A stretch of DNA of 64,000 nucleotides from contig OY754468.1 of assembly GCA_963575645.1 (NCBI GenBank), forward strand, positions 23,770,465 through 23,834,464, written 5' to 3'. The DNA is from Xanthostigma xanthostigma. Taxonomy: Eukaryota; Arthropoda; Insecta; Raphidioptera; Raphidiidae. Made by a program: the position numbers and the translations under genes. The notes beneath the pieces are model-generated. The model ran no database searches and was not told the DNA's origin. It was given only the letters and a program-made list of their open reading frames with translations. Positions 23,501-38,500 of this stretch are shown here, in pieces (the first letter of the stretch is position 1; each line of letters starts with the position of its first letter).

Positions 23501-26500
23501 ATAAAAAAGTCACATAAAAATCAACTGGCGTGTATTAGATTACGTGAAATTGCGGACGGACATAACCTATAATGAAGCACAGCGCATGCAGCAAACGAAC
23601 ATTCCTCGTTTTCCCGCCTTTATTGCCCACATGATATTTCCGTCATAACTGGTTTTAAAAGTTATTATGTTTACTAAACGCGTTTAGAGTATAATAGTAG
23701 TTCAAGTTATCCGCGCAGGCAGATACTATAAATATGTGTATTTCTATTTCAAATTGCGCTTCCTTGTCTACAATATAAGCTTTGCGATTTGTTTGACCTC
23801 GAATGCTAATAAACAAGTTTCGGAGCCCGGAAGTACCGAAACAAATTTGATAAAACAGTGTTGATTTGTGCGATAAATTATGGGACTCTGGATTTGTCGA
23901 ACTGGAAAAAATGATTTATTTCCCTGAAAGTATCCTGCTTTACCAATCGAACGATAGTCGAGTCTTTAGTTACTGCGCCTATTGTAATATAATTTGAAAG
24001 AAACTTCCTGTGAGTTTGTTTATAAGATGACTTTAAATAATAAATAATTTTTGCGCGGAATCTCAAGCTGTGGAAATTATATTGTCTAACGATTTCATGT
24101 TAACCATTGTATTTTTCTAATTTATGTACATATTTTGACGGAATTATCGATTTTTAATTTTTATGCACATTTACAACAGAATTCCGCCTGCATTCTGTAC
24201 AAAGTACAAAGTGTAAGAAAAAAATGAGTGCGTGAAACCTTTACGCGCGGTTGAAGTAAAACTTCTTTTAATTATTATAGTTGCCAATGTTGCCATAATA
24301 AGGCACTTACACTATTGGCGTCACTATTAGCTATGTTTCACCTTTGGTTCAAGCTGGTTTTTGTACAGATGCGTTTTGATGTCGCCTATCTGTCAGTCGA
24401 TGCCTTTATGTAGCGGAAATCGATCACAAAATTGGTTTGCCTCTTTTCGTTCATGCGTTTTGGTGCTATCTGTCAATCGATGAATTAAGTAACAGAAACT
24501 GCGTAAACACGTTACTTCCGTCCGAAAAAAGGTCTATATTTTCGATAGACCTCGAAAAGTTTATTGTATATTCGATGATTTTTACACTTTGGTAGTCACA
24601 CAATTAAAAATGGCACAGCATGGAGCAGAAAAGCATGATCGTGAGATGCCCACTGCCCATGTTTTTTAACGCAGTAGCGATTATCCGACATCCTGTAATT
24701 CGTTCGTGTATAGCTGACAGGTTCTTTTTAATTGCGACCCAGACATGCCTCTTCAGGTCTGTATCTCGATTATTTTTTAAGATAACCCAATCAATCAATG
24801 ATATGAAATTATCTACAAAATGACAACTAAAAAATTCCAGCCAATTGGGCGACAGGACCATTCCAACTTCTAAAATGTTGACATTTGATTATAATAAAGA
24901 AAATAAAATTTCTTATATCGCGTGAGGTGACGCGAGTAATGGCTAGTATTCAATATGATATATAAATCTTTTATAACGTCTGATTAGAACTCTTCATTAA
25001 TATGATATTTGCTATTCGTTGCCGTGGTTATCTACATATGTTCCACGTCATGTAAAAATTAATCAAAGCATGCCGAACTAGTTTATTTCTGACAGATTCA
25101 TAGAACAAAAGAGCGGCTGATTTTTTTTTATTTTCAAAATATTTCCGTAACTATAAAGTTTAGGAAAATTTTTTTTAAACGAAACTTTCTTGAGAAAATA
25201 AATAGAATAATAAGCCGTCATGAAAAGTATACCATTATTATATAAAAAACACCGTTATAGCATATATCTCTTCTGCGCGTGGGCCGATTTTCCCCAAAAA
25301 CAATAGGGCTCTTAATATTTGCATACCAAACATCCTCCCAAACTTTGGTTTCAATCCGCTCATCCGTTTGACGTGTATCGTGTTCACAGACTAACAGACG
25401 CGCACAGAGTTTTTTTTCAAAAATATGTTTTTTGGATTCGGAGGACCTCAAAACGGAAAGATATTGTAAAATTTTTGAAAAGTGATTTTTGACCTAATCC
25501 TAAACCAGTACCATTCCCCACTTGTGGGTCGAAATGGTAAAATTCCAACACGTTCGATTTTCCTGGAGACTGAATTGTTGACCACAAAATAGAACGCACA
25601 TGTTCATACCTGTCTCCGAACACTGGCGATTAAAAAGTTGCTCTTGATTTTCCTGTTGCAATTTTAAACCAACAAATCCAAGGAATCATTCACTGAAATT
25701 AATATTGCTTAGATATCCCATAAGTCATACGAAATCATCGGTCAGATAATCTGACGTTTGACTTCATAAAATCACATAAAGTGAAGTACAATAAACAATC
25801 TCTTGTGTATTCCACATGAAAATATTGAAATCATTATGGCGACATACCTATTCAAGGATTCAAAATTCACTTGAAATTGTATATTCTAATCGTAAATAAT
25901 CCGAAATGAACAATCCCCTGTATAAACCTTATATACAAGGAATATTTAGATAATCTGAATTAACAGAAAAAAATTAATAGTCCGACCGAACTTTCGGTTT
26001 CGGCGAGTTTTGGCGTTAAATTCGAGTTTTGGTTTAGTTTCAGTGTCAGTAGAAAATCTGCCAAAACTAGGACCGAAATAAGCAACTTTTCAGTTGCCAG
26101 TTGGCGCTTGGGACAACAGCGAGCAACTTTCAACCGTCTAAATAATCACCGAGACTAAGGCCTAGTTTATATGAGAGGCGTTCAACGCGCGTTGGCCCAA
26201 CGCGCGTTTACAGTTTCTATACAATTGTATAGGACTGTTTATATGATAACGCGCGTTGGTGGCGCGTTGAACGCGCGTTATCATATAAACAGTCCTATAC
26301 AATTGTATAGAAACTGTAAACGCGCGTTGGGCTAACGCGCGTTGAACGCCTCTCATATAAACTAGGCCTAAAAAGTTGCCAGTATGCGGCTACCCTAAAA
26401 TTGATTACCGACTTGTATAGGTAAATTATCCGCATTATCTAATGAGATACAATTGCGAGTTGACCCTCAGATGTTAATAACGAATGCAGAACGGGTATAA

Positions 26501-29500
26501 CAATTGAATGTTCGCGACTTTCATTTCATCCGATTCCAATCCCTGACATTGAATAAAATGACGTAAGACTAACCAATCATATTACGTATGTGTGTACGTA
26601 GACAGTGTTTTGTAAATTGTTGTTGACCTCCTACAGTTTTTTGCGCACATGTTTGTCTATTTTATTGCAATGTTTTAAAAAAAGCATCTATTGTCATTTT
26701 TTCTCGATTATTCTAGTCGAGTATTTTTTGACATTCGATCAACACACCGCGGCGTTATATGTTTAAGTCGCGCGTTTGTCGACGTCGATGGCATCACACA
26801 GCTCTTTAATAAATGAACTGATTTTGAAGCGGTTTTTTAACTTCCCGCTATAAATTTTTTTTTTTTTTTTTTAAATTGCGAAGTTATTGGTTTCACCCCG
26901 ATTTTCGAAAATCGAGTTTTCGCCAGATCTCGACGTTTTGAGGTCCTAGAAAGCTATTGAAACTATTTTGGCGATGATGTCCGTAGGGCTGTATGTGTGT
27001 GTGTATGTATGTAAACCTTTTATATCTTTTGAACGGAGTGTCCGACTAAAACGCGGTTTGCGAAATCTGGCGTGATCTTGGTGAACTTAGACTTCCTGAA
27101 AATTTGAAATGATTCGGCCCTAAAAATATTTGAGAAATCTTAAAAAAACAAGTTTCAAAAATTTTTAAAAATTTGTTTTTGTAAAATATTTTCTAAACTA
27201 CTAAACCGATTAATTCCAAAATCTAATCAGCTCTTCTCCTTAACAAACTGCGTCGATTTCCGCAAATCGCATCAAAATCGGTTCATTTGTTCACGAGATA
27301 CCGTGAACGAAAAAATCGTAAAAAAGTGTTTTTTTAAAATGACTCTTAAAATTGTTATCAGATCGACTTTTTTGTAATAAATTACTTTCTTAGGCTAAAA
27401 AAACTGCGTCGATCGCCGCAAACCAGATCATAATTGGTTCATTTGTTCATGAGATAACGTGAACGAAAAATTAGGAAAAAAGTAATTTTTTAAAATTACT
27501 CGTAAAATTCTTATCAAATCGATTTTTTTGTAATAATTTACTTTCTGAGGTTAAAAAAACTTCGTCGATCGCCGCAAAGCGCATCAAAATCGGCTCATTT
27601 GTTCACGAGATATCGTGAACGAAAAATTTGTAAAAAAGTGTTTTTTTTTAAATTACTCGTAAAATTCCTACGAAATCGATTTTTCTGTAATAAATTACTT
27701 TTTTAGGTTAAAAAATTGCGTCGACTGCCGCAAATCGCATCAAAATCGGTTCATTTGCTCATGAGATACCGTGAACAAAAATTTCTTAACAATGTGTTTT
27801 TTTTTGAGCTCGAAGAGCTAAAAAATAAACTTCTTACTATATTTTATATATATTTTTATATATTTTTGAGCGTTTTGAACTCGAAAATAGTTACAGGAAT
27901 GGCCTGCAGGGTCAAACTTCTTTTCAAATTTTTTTTTTGTGGAAAAACATTTTTGCGGGAAGGTTATACTAAAAAAAACTGATGGAACACACAAAAAAAA
28001 CTAAGTTATAAAGCAAATACATCTTCAGTAATCAAATGATAATTTGTTGCATTATAAAAACACAAATTCCAGATTTATCAAAAAAGGAAGCAATTAATAA
28101 TTTTAATAAAATATGTATGTGTTGGTGGTAAGAAAAACTAGTTATTAATATTCTTGCTGCATTTAATTTTTAGATTTTCCTCTAAAAGTGTCATTCATCT
28201 TTACATCTAATATAATTTCTTTGACTTTGGGTATTGAGTCTGCTGAAGGAGCAAACATGTGGATGAAATATGTACATTATGTGTGCATTTTGTCAACCTA
28301 GATTATCGTACAGAAAATTTTCTGACCTGTGTTATAGCGCGTCGCATGGAATAGCGTGTACAGAAAAAATCTGTCTAGCAGTTAATGTGTTATAATATAC
28401 AGTGTGTCTGTTTAGAAATGCTACGAATACTTACATTAGATATAAAAATAATAAAAGAAAAAAAATATAATATATCACGTTTTAAAACGAACTAAAAAGG
28501 ATAAAATATTTTTTATTAAGCCTTATGAGTAGAATTTAAAACGAAAAACGTGGGGCCAATTGTTCGCTTTATCTCATTCATTGATAGCTACTCTCAACAC
28601 TTCTTATATAACTGTCGCATGCGCCCCACGTTTTTCGTTTCAAATCGGACTCATAAGACTTAAAGAAATAATTTTATACTTTTTAATTCGTTTTAAAAAC
28701 GTGGTATTTTTTTATTTTGTATATTATCCAACATTTTCTTGTTTTGTCATCTAATAAAGTTAAAGTTAAGTTGAAAATGTCAAGTCTCTATCTCAGTTTA
28801 AAATCAATTATAAAATTCCACCCGGACAGACACTCAAGAAAGCGAGTTAATAAAAACGTGGTAAAATGGACAAGTGCGAATTACACTTGCCCGTCGAAAG
28901 TTTCTTATCATCGGGCGTATAATCAGTACTTAGTACATATTATTATGCGTAACAAACTTTCCGATCCTCGCTTACCCCGGGTAGATTTTGGTTTGGCAAA
29001 GAATTAATCAATAGCAACTTTAATATCATGTCAATTTACTGTACCTCTTATAGGTAGTTTAGCCAGCGTACACCAAATATAGCTCAGAGATTGCGTATAA
29101 AAATCTTTGTATTACTTTACAAATTTCGCGTATTCCTCATCCTCTGTTTTAGCGTAATAATTTAATACTAGATTGACATGTGCGAATTATTCGTACTAAA
29201 TAAGTATAGGTAATAATTATCACTTTACAAAATTATTTTTTAAATATGATTGCAGGTATTCAATTCGTTTATAATTTTGCACACTGCTTATAACGTGCAA
29301 TTCTTTTTGTTGTATTACAATATGAAGCTCAGATGACAGATCGAAGGAATATTTTACTAAAATTGTCATATAGAGGCGCAAGTAGCAAAAGCGTTGAGCT
29401 AAGCCGTTAGATGCCATCATGCAGCATTGCTGTGACGTTGTTCAGCGTTGCTCGCTGTTTCAAAATTAAAGCCGTCAGCAGTATGCAGTATTGTGTCTGT

Positions 29501-32500
29501 TGTATTAAAAAAAAGGTCAGATGACAGATCGAAGTGTTGACGTTGTTTAAAAATTAAAGCCGTCAGATGGCAGACGTTGTTCAGCGTTGTTGTATTTTAA
29601 TTAATTTACAAAAACAAAAGCAATCATACATTTTTTAGTTGTCGATGTCAGTAGAGCAAGCAATTATCTGTAAAATGATATATAATTTATGTGGAGAAAT
29701 TGTGAGGTTTTTTCTAAAAAGGAAGGCAAACATCTTAAACCTTAGCGTATTAATATATTATATGATTGTAGCGTACTTCTTGCCTAGAAGTAAACTTTTA
29801 AACAATGAAAAAAATGAGTTCAGTAGTCTCTGAGTTTTTGACGTACCTACTCCATTCGATATCGATAGGCGATACTTATTTTTCAATTTCTCCAAACAGC
29901 TATCTCTTCTCGACCTCGAAATTGTTTTATTGAACAGCCTATGTAACATAAAATGACATGCCTCTCTGTACATGTGCATATTTGAAACCGCCGTCGCTAA
30001 GCTATACTTCTGTTACTAACTTACTGAGACTGTTTTTTAATCGCTTATAAAACATATCACCTATTTTTTTAGTTACTTTAAATTATTTAACAGTTTACAT
30101 TCACATAGTCATCGAATTAAATATGGATGTGCAGATTAGAATTTTAACGGATCCCACACACTATACACCTAAAAACACACTTCTTTTCTTTCGAAAATAC
30201 CCATGTTGTTCATCTGCTGGTTCAACGTTTATGTGATGCTATAATGGGAAGTTTGATGAGATTAGTGTTATAACAAGTGTTTTAAAACAAAACGGTCGGA
30301 CGCTAATAGCAATTTGTTTCAGTTTCTAGTCATGCTGTTTGTTTTGTTTTTGAGACCGTCAGCAGCTAGTTGGACCTATATCACAATTATCCATTTTTTA
30401 TGTTAAAATCTACCGACGCTTTTGGATGGGGGTAAAAACGTGCAAATGCCGTGACGCTCGACGCTGTGATGTGACATTAGGTTTAATTTAGCTAGATGAC
30501 AGCGCCAAAAATGTGCGTTAAAGTTTGTTTTGGATTATGTAACATGCGTTTTGTTGATGGCGATCTCTAACTGACATTTATAAGTGGCGCTGCTTGTAAC
30601 TCAAAGTTGCATACGGCAAAATACAAAATATTTACAAATTATATACAAAAACCTTCCTCGTTTATCGCTCTTTTTATTAGTGAAAACCGCATGAAAATTC
30701 GTTCAGTAGTTTTCGAGTTTATCGCATTCAGACAGACATGGAGGAACTTTGATATAGAAGATAGTTGCAATGAAACAGATCCATTCTGATGCTATTGTTT
30801 GTAAAACCGGACCTAAGAGATGGGCCCTAATACGGCATGTTCAACAAAACTAGACGCGGCGTGAATGCGAGCACTTGTCTGTGTTTTAATTATTGATTAG
30901 TTGGACTTTATTATGTTCTGTTGCAGTTATGGTTGGTTTGTGGGTTTTACGTTAACCGTATATAGTTGATTAGAGATACGGAGTTGATAACACAAGAATC
31001 GAACTTTTTTGTTAGTCATAAAGATCAATGAAACAGCAAAGGCGTTGAACTGAAACTAAGTACTATAACCTACGAAATGAGAATTTTTAAAAAATCAGCC
31101 TAAAATACCTAGACTGCGCCGCGCCACGTCATCTGCTTTCCAACAATTTTATACCTTTAGAAAAATTAATTGAATGATAAAAACTGCAGGTCTTTTCGAC
31201 ATCTAATCAGGTCCTGAGTCTTCCGATTAACGGTATCCAAATACTTCATTCTCAAGGATTAGAGTCTGAGGTGCTTGCGCAGAACTTCATTGTTATTGTG
31301 GAACTATATCTCCGAAAAATCCCAAGTCTTCAGCTCGGTATAACCATATGGAGCACTGGGAGAATTCCCGTTCTGTTGACCGTCTTATTCTTCAGTGGTT
31401 TTGTTTTTTCGGTACCTAACGTTTTGTGTCGCAGGCCAACTTTAAACTCCCTATGAAGCAATCAATCCATTCAGGGTCACATCTAGAGAATACAATCCCG
31501 AGCTTGTTTTTCAATCCCGGGATTACTGGATTTTTGATGCGTGATCCCGGGGCTATCCCGGGATTAAGCTATGTGGTTTCTAATTGGGCTCAAATGAAAA
31601 AAACTTGAGTAATTTTTAAAAAAATGTTTTTAATATCGTTGCACAACACAAATCACAATATAGTAAGAAAAGAAAATAGACAAAACAAAAAAAAACTTTA
31701 CTTTTGCAAGAAATCAAAAAGACAACACAAAAAAACTATTTAGAATTTCGAAAATACAATCGCAGAAATATCAAAGCATCCAATGTTTGAAGGTTCTACG
31801 CTGGTTGGAGGAATAGACAATAGATACTTTATGCTGTTTCTAAGTGATATCCACGAACTCCTCCATTTTCGAACAGGCTTATTTCACTTCTAATAACTAT
31901 TTGCCAACCCCGATTAATTTTGTACTTGTACTTCAGGATCTGGAGATTTCATACTCTTACGTATCGTACCGCGTATTTAAGGATTGATTTTTGTCGTTAT
32001 ATAATAAATAATATTAATATAATCTAGGCAAGGTAATTGTCAAGGCGCAATAGATTACGGAATGCAAACTAGATCTGTTTGTGGCAATCCCGAAAATCCC
32101 GAGATTAGCCAAATACGATCCCGGGATTTTCGGGACCAGAAAACGGCCGGGATCCCGAGATTCGGGATCCCGGGATTGTGTTCTCTAGTCACGCATCCCA
32201 CAGATCCATTTGCCCGCAGGGTATGGGCATCAGATGTTTGACACACTCGCCAAAAGTGGGTATATGCGAACGCACTTTTTTGATGACGACAAATTCGGGT
32301 CCAAGAAAACTGCGCGACTTTACTCGCGTGCCGTTTGCAATGACGTTATCGTTTCAGTTAATCAGCAAAGTATGTTCCTCAATGAAAGACGAGGTGTGCT
32401 TTAGTGACTTATGGCCATATTCACTAAACGTAAGTAGTTATTTGTTCGGTTCATTTGTTCTTCAGGTAACTATTACTCCGAGTAAATAGCGATAATTCAA

Positions 32501-35500
32501 TCATGTTTACTGCAGGTATAAATCTATTCTGTCTTACTTCCAGAGTATAGATATTTTTTCGCCTGATAAAATAATAATGACCGCCAAACGCGGAGTATTA
32601 TATCTACAGTTTTCTCTTGTGAATTTATTTATGTGTTGTTTATTATTAAATATTAACCTTTTGAGAAGTGTATAGTTGTAAAACATTAAAGTTAGTCGAA
32701 GTTTTGTGTGCAAATGGGTTGGAATAAAACATTATTGCTTTATGAAACTTTTTTTCACGTTTACACTAACGCCATCGGTCGGATTTTTGGGTGAACGTCA
32801 AAATATTCAACAAAAAGAGCAAGGAGTATAGTGCAGTGTATATTTATTCTTTATCAACTTTTCTACCTGATATTGATAGTAAATTTTATTCTAACGAATT
32901 TTTTTCCAAGATTAGTAACTTCTATCTTTAATAGTGTTCGTTGAATATGGATATCAGTGGAATAATAATTTTTGTATCGCATGCCTAAATGCGACACTAT
33001 ATTGTACTGTAATTACACACTAGTTATTATTTCTCAGTACTTATTATACTATATTTAATATGCATATACGTGTGCGATCATTGTTACAGTAATCCCTCTT
33101 TAACTCGGTTCATTTAGCGCTGTTTCGCTAACAATTTTACAACATATAAAACTCGCTACTTTCGGGGAATCACCGTATTTTCGAGAAGATATCACCTAGC
33201 ATATAAACTAAAGATGCCAAGTTGGGAAAACTTTATTCCGACACAAAATTTAAAAAAAATTGCTTTTCGGCTAGAATTAGACGGAAAGAAATAAATTATA
33301 TGATAAGCTGTTAAAACTAGGAAGTGAGTTTGAAACATCTTATAAATCTATCTATGTATATTAGATATAAATCTAGTGTCACCATTTTGGTCGCGCTAAT
33401 TTCCGAAACTAATGAACCGATTTTTATGAAATTTTATAAACGTGTCTTGCGTTGTCCAACTTTCGTTGTAGGATACTTTTTTATTGCAAGAAACAGGGGG
33501 AGAGAGAGAGAGCCTATCCTTATATATACCTATTATATCAAGTACATAATATATCTATATCGTGTCACGATTTTCGTCCGCGCTAATAAAACTGTTTTAG
33601 TAACATGTAGCGACATCTGAAAGAATTTACTCAAAGCTAAGAATCAAACAAAAACTGTTTTAGTACCAAATAGCGACATCTGATAGAATTTGTTCAAAGC
33701 TATTAGTTCAGAAGCAAATCTGGTAGAATTTGCTCAAAGCTGTTAGTTCAGACGCTGGGCCACAAACGAAATACATATTATATCTATAACACCCAGGTGA
33801 AGCCGGGACGGCCCGCTAGTAATACCTATATATTAGGATTCATTTATATTTGAATTTGGCTTTAGTTAAATCAACATAAAAAAATTATTAGAAAAATAAG
33901 GTGTTAGATTATGTGTCGAAAAATGTTATATAAATTTATGGAACATTTGTGATTTTGCATAAAACTTGACATTAATTTCTCAACCCTAAATTCCAACCAC
34001 AGAACTGGGAAAAAGTTCACTCTGTTTGCTTTTTATGGGCTCACCTCGATATTTTTACTACTATCCAACGAATCCGTTCAATTTTTAAGATCTGTGCAGC
34101 GTGTTCCACTGATCGCTGTGCTTTTAGTGGTACGTTATTCGTCCGTCACAAAAGACAACGTCAGGTAATAAAAATTATCGACCCGGTCGATTAAAATCGC
34201 AATCAGTTGGTTCAAACAATAAAAAGCGGTAACGTATTACACCGCAAATAATTACTCCCGTATATGTGTAATGTGTATGTAGGTCATTGGAGATAACATA
34301 AAGTATAGAGCCTACTATAGGTACCTAATGAAATTCAGGACAAGAATGTCATAAAAAAAATTGGTTGTCTGTAAAGTCGGTTTACGGACGATAGTTTTAC
34401 GTGACAACGTATTCCGTAATACATAACCTAAATTTATATAATAATTATAATAATTCGAATCTATGATATTGCATCTTTCGCTTCAAATTTAGGTTAATTT
34501 TTATTTATTAAATTACTCACCACCTATAAAAATAATTTTTTTTATTAACTTTCTTTCTTTCGTATTTATTTAAGTCTCAAAGATTAACTGTCATACTATT
34601 TATAAAACAATTGTTTCACTGTTTATATAAAATTCCAAAACCTACTTACAATATTTAAGTATTTTCATACGTCAAAAAATTGATTTTTATAATGATAAAA
34701 TTTGTAAGAATAATTTTTTCGAGAGATGAGACCTAGCTAAAACGATTTTTTGCCCCCCAAAATCCCTTTTCAGTAAATTTCATCCAAATCGTTAGGGCCG
34801 TTTTCGAGAAAAGCACGCACAGGGTCAGGCGGAACGTTACGCGTTAGGAACGTTACACTTTTTCGTGCATGCAGCCGGTGTTTTATCAATTTATAAGATT
34901 GGTGATTCATCAATTTATAAGACGTTATCACGTCACAAAGGAAACAAATGGTCGAATACGTGTGTCCCAATTCGCGTACAATTTTGCAAACTATTTTTGC
35001 GCATTTTTTCATTTCTTGAAGAGGCATGAAAACCGTTAGTGTGTTATCATTGGATATTAAAAATAGTTGCACCAAACCGCAAATCAGTAACTTTTTTTTT
35101 CGACGCACATTTCGATAGCCATGTTAGGTTGGGAACGGAACGCTTTTTTCTCTGTGGGGGCGAGTAATATTAAACATATCGGTTTATTATTTTGAGGTGA
35201 GCCGGACGCTATTTTGAAGTAGACTCGCACACACTTATCCAGCACGGACCAGAAAAACCCGTTCCTGAAGGTACCCATATTATTTAACGGACTAGCGCAC
35301 ATTAGCTGCAACCAACAACGTTTTGCATGAGCACAAAAGGTATATGGCAGAGGTGGGGAACCTTTTTACCATTAGAGACCACATTTAAATTAGACAGCAA
35401 TAAAAGAGGCCGCATAAGCTGATTGACCTAAGAAAGTGACTTTTGTGAAATTATTATAGTTTTTCTATAGATTTAACAATTTATTGCATTATATAGAAAA

Positions 35501-38500
35501 AATAAAAATATAATACTATAAAATTTTAAATATAATATACATATAAAATAATATAAAAATATTATAAAAAAATACAATACAAAATATTTTTTTATTCACT
35601 AAGTTAGTGACTTATTTGGCTTTGTTTTTTGTTTGACAGTAATTGTATATTTGGATCAAGCTTCGTAACACACAGCTTTAATTGATCCTCTAAATGTGCA
35701 TCTATAATTTGCGTTCTTAAATTTGTTTTTATTTTTGACATGAGAGAAAATATTGTCTCGCAACAGTAGGTACTTCCGAAGCAGGAAAGTAAACGGCGAG
35801 CATGTTCTCGAAGGCATGGATATTCAACAGCATTTTTCCAGATTTCTATTTTCCGCGCAACTGTCATGGCGTTGATGTACTATAGTTGTTTGAAACGAAC
35901 TCTACCATTTTGTACTAGGTGACAAAGGGCCGCACAAGAACCTCGCGGAGGCCGCAGGTTCCCCACCTCTGGTATATGGGAATGAGAATCAACAAATATA
36001 TAATATTTTTGTCTTGTTTATTGAAGCTACAGGATACATTATTTTGATATCGTTCACGTATTGAACGGTAACTATGAAATTGTACGTTGGTTTGTCTGAA
36101 ACTACATCGTCGCATTCACCTTATACGGCTTTTTATTGATTGATTCTTTCTGACATAAATTATTGTTCGATAAATATTGTATACGGTGTTAACAATAGAT
36201 GGAACTTTGTGTCAGCAGTTATCTTGTCCCACCAGTTTCCAATTGACGCTTTAATAAACGAGTTGTAATATAGTAAATTATCTATATAGAACGGATAATA
36301 CCCAACTGGTATACCGCCAAATATAGGACGCTATTATAGTTCCTTCAAGAGAACTAACTTCTTCAGTTACGGTTTTTGTCACATTCAAATTCAGAATTCA
36401 GGGCCTCCTGAAGATTGAAAATCCTGATTTTTTGGACGAAAAGACGGCGGTCTTTATGGTGTTGAAAATAAAACTCAAATAAAAAATCATGCACTTGCTA
36501 GGCACTCGGTTAGAAGTAGAAATTTTCTGGGTTCGAGTCCAGTTTTTTTTTTCTAATCTCTTAGTATCAATATGTACTATTTAAATACTTAGTGTCTAAA
36601 TGTTTTCCCCCTCAGGGAAACGCTGGAATGTAGTTTGCATTTCAATGTTTTTTTTTTTTTTTTTGTGAATTAGCTTTCCCAGGAACCCGAGCTCGTACTA
36701 ATCAGTTTGTGTAGGTATGCTGAGCATCTATAATCTGCAATCTCTCTCTCTCTCGCTCTCTCTCTCTCTCAAACACTAATGCAGAAAGGATTGTCAAAAA
36801 AATTGATTTGACAATGATCTTAGACTGTGAACATACATGTTTCTTCATAATATGAAAAACATTGAAGGGTTTTTAATCGATTCTGCTCGAAAAATAATTG
36901 ATAGATTGAAATGATATTTTTCTTGAACTGTATATTAATAGTAGTATAAGTATAGTATATTTATCATCTTTTAAGCTGTACATTTACAGATTAGAATGTA
37001 TTTAGAATCGTTTTTTGTACAGTCTCTACTTCAAAACAACTGTTTCCTACGCATTTTGATCAAAATTTGGCTTGAAAAGCGGTCTTTTTCTGTGTTGAAC
37101 AATCATTTGTTTTTGAGTGATTCTAGATGACAGGGAGTTTGAATACGACATTAGACTGCCTCTGATGTATGGAAACTAATTATATATTAATCACAATCAT
37201 TGTCAAATCAAAATTTTTGACAATCCTTTCTGCAACCTATCAGCATAAATGTTTTCTGTTTAATTGTAATATGTATGCAGATGACATTTTTCTCAGATTG
37301 TTATTGTTACGACTTTCAATTTTCCTGCTTATCTAAGTCGTTGCTACCTTATCCACCCTTACCCCATTTCGTCCTTATTTTCTTGTTCAAAAAAAGGAAC
37401 AATTCACGTTTTAAATTCTCCGCCTAAAACATTTAAGTAAACACTATTTTGCGTGTAGCGACGAAAAATCCGGGCGGAGTCCGATCAAAGCGCTCTTAAA
37501 AATCGGTCTGATGGTTGTAAGTTGTAACCATTCCCGAGGCGTTCATAATAGAAAAGTTTCCACTCTGTATTATTCGCTTCAAGTAGGTATAGTAAAGTAA
37601 AAATGTGGAATAGCTTTTCATTTGTTAATGTGTGGTATGTCTATATACTTATATTTGCAATGAGCCATTACTTGTATCGCGTGCTATGCAGGTAAATACG
37701 CGGAGGTAATACTGTAACATTACACTCCCTCCCTATATATACCGATGTCGCGTGCTAGACCGGTGTATCACAAAATCCCAGGCGAGATTCCTTTTATGCC
37801 TGTATGTTGATATATATTTGCACCCATTATAATTCCAGAATGAAAGTTGGCTCGTTATTTTTGGTTTGAGGTTATGAAGTTATAAGATTAAAATGCGACG
37901 CGGCTTCAGAGTGGTTTTTTAACTTCATATTCCTTTAGTTCACATTAGAGAAACTATACGTATAACGACGTCATACGCTGGTTAAAAAAATAATACGTTA
38001 CGATTCTACGCCTATGGCTGGTTGTGTCCCTCTATGAATTACCCTAGCCCAGGGATGCACAAACTTGGGACACTCAAACAGATTTTGGACTAAAAACGGG
38101 GTCGTTGCAAATAGAAACAACTGAATAACAGTTTAAAAAGAAATCAATGGCATTTATATCCAAGCATGTAGGCTGTCACGGCCGGTGTGGTTCCAAATCC
38201 TTTTGGTTTCCGGGCTTGTAGGCCGTAGCTCTTTGGTATTTCTATCTTACAACACTTACACAGGTAGAAATGCCAATAGACCAAGGTCTACAAGCCCGGA
38301 AACCAAGAAGATAATGGCATTATAATTTTTAATTCGAAGCATGGCATTGCATTGCGCTCATAATTGTTTTGATTTGGTTCCAAATTACTTATCGCCATTA
38401 TAGAGATATTCAGGGCTATTCCGCTAATGTTAACCACCGTGATTACCAAGTGTTTATCAAAATAAACACTTTGTGTAATCTTTTTTGTATGCAGTATTTT

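Noticed and set aside
26159-26368. CRISPR-like or hairpin RNA gene
   Set aside because: The single palindrome with TAA on both sides is explained by a Harbinger-type MITE.
27180-27790. CRISPR-like repeat array
   Set aside because: Units are contiguous 156-bp tandem copies without short repeats and unique spacers, in an insect genome.
28717-29007. 96-codon ORF in the large intron
   Set aside because: No recognised domain and overlap with the edge of a fold-back; listed only as an unassigned open frame.
36485-36552. Functional tRNA gene
   Set aside because: Only a B box is convincing; no cloverleaf could be drawn.
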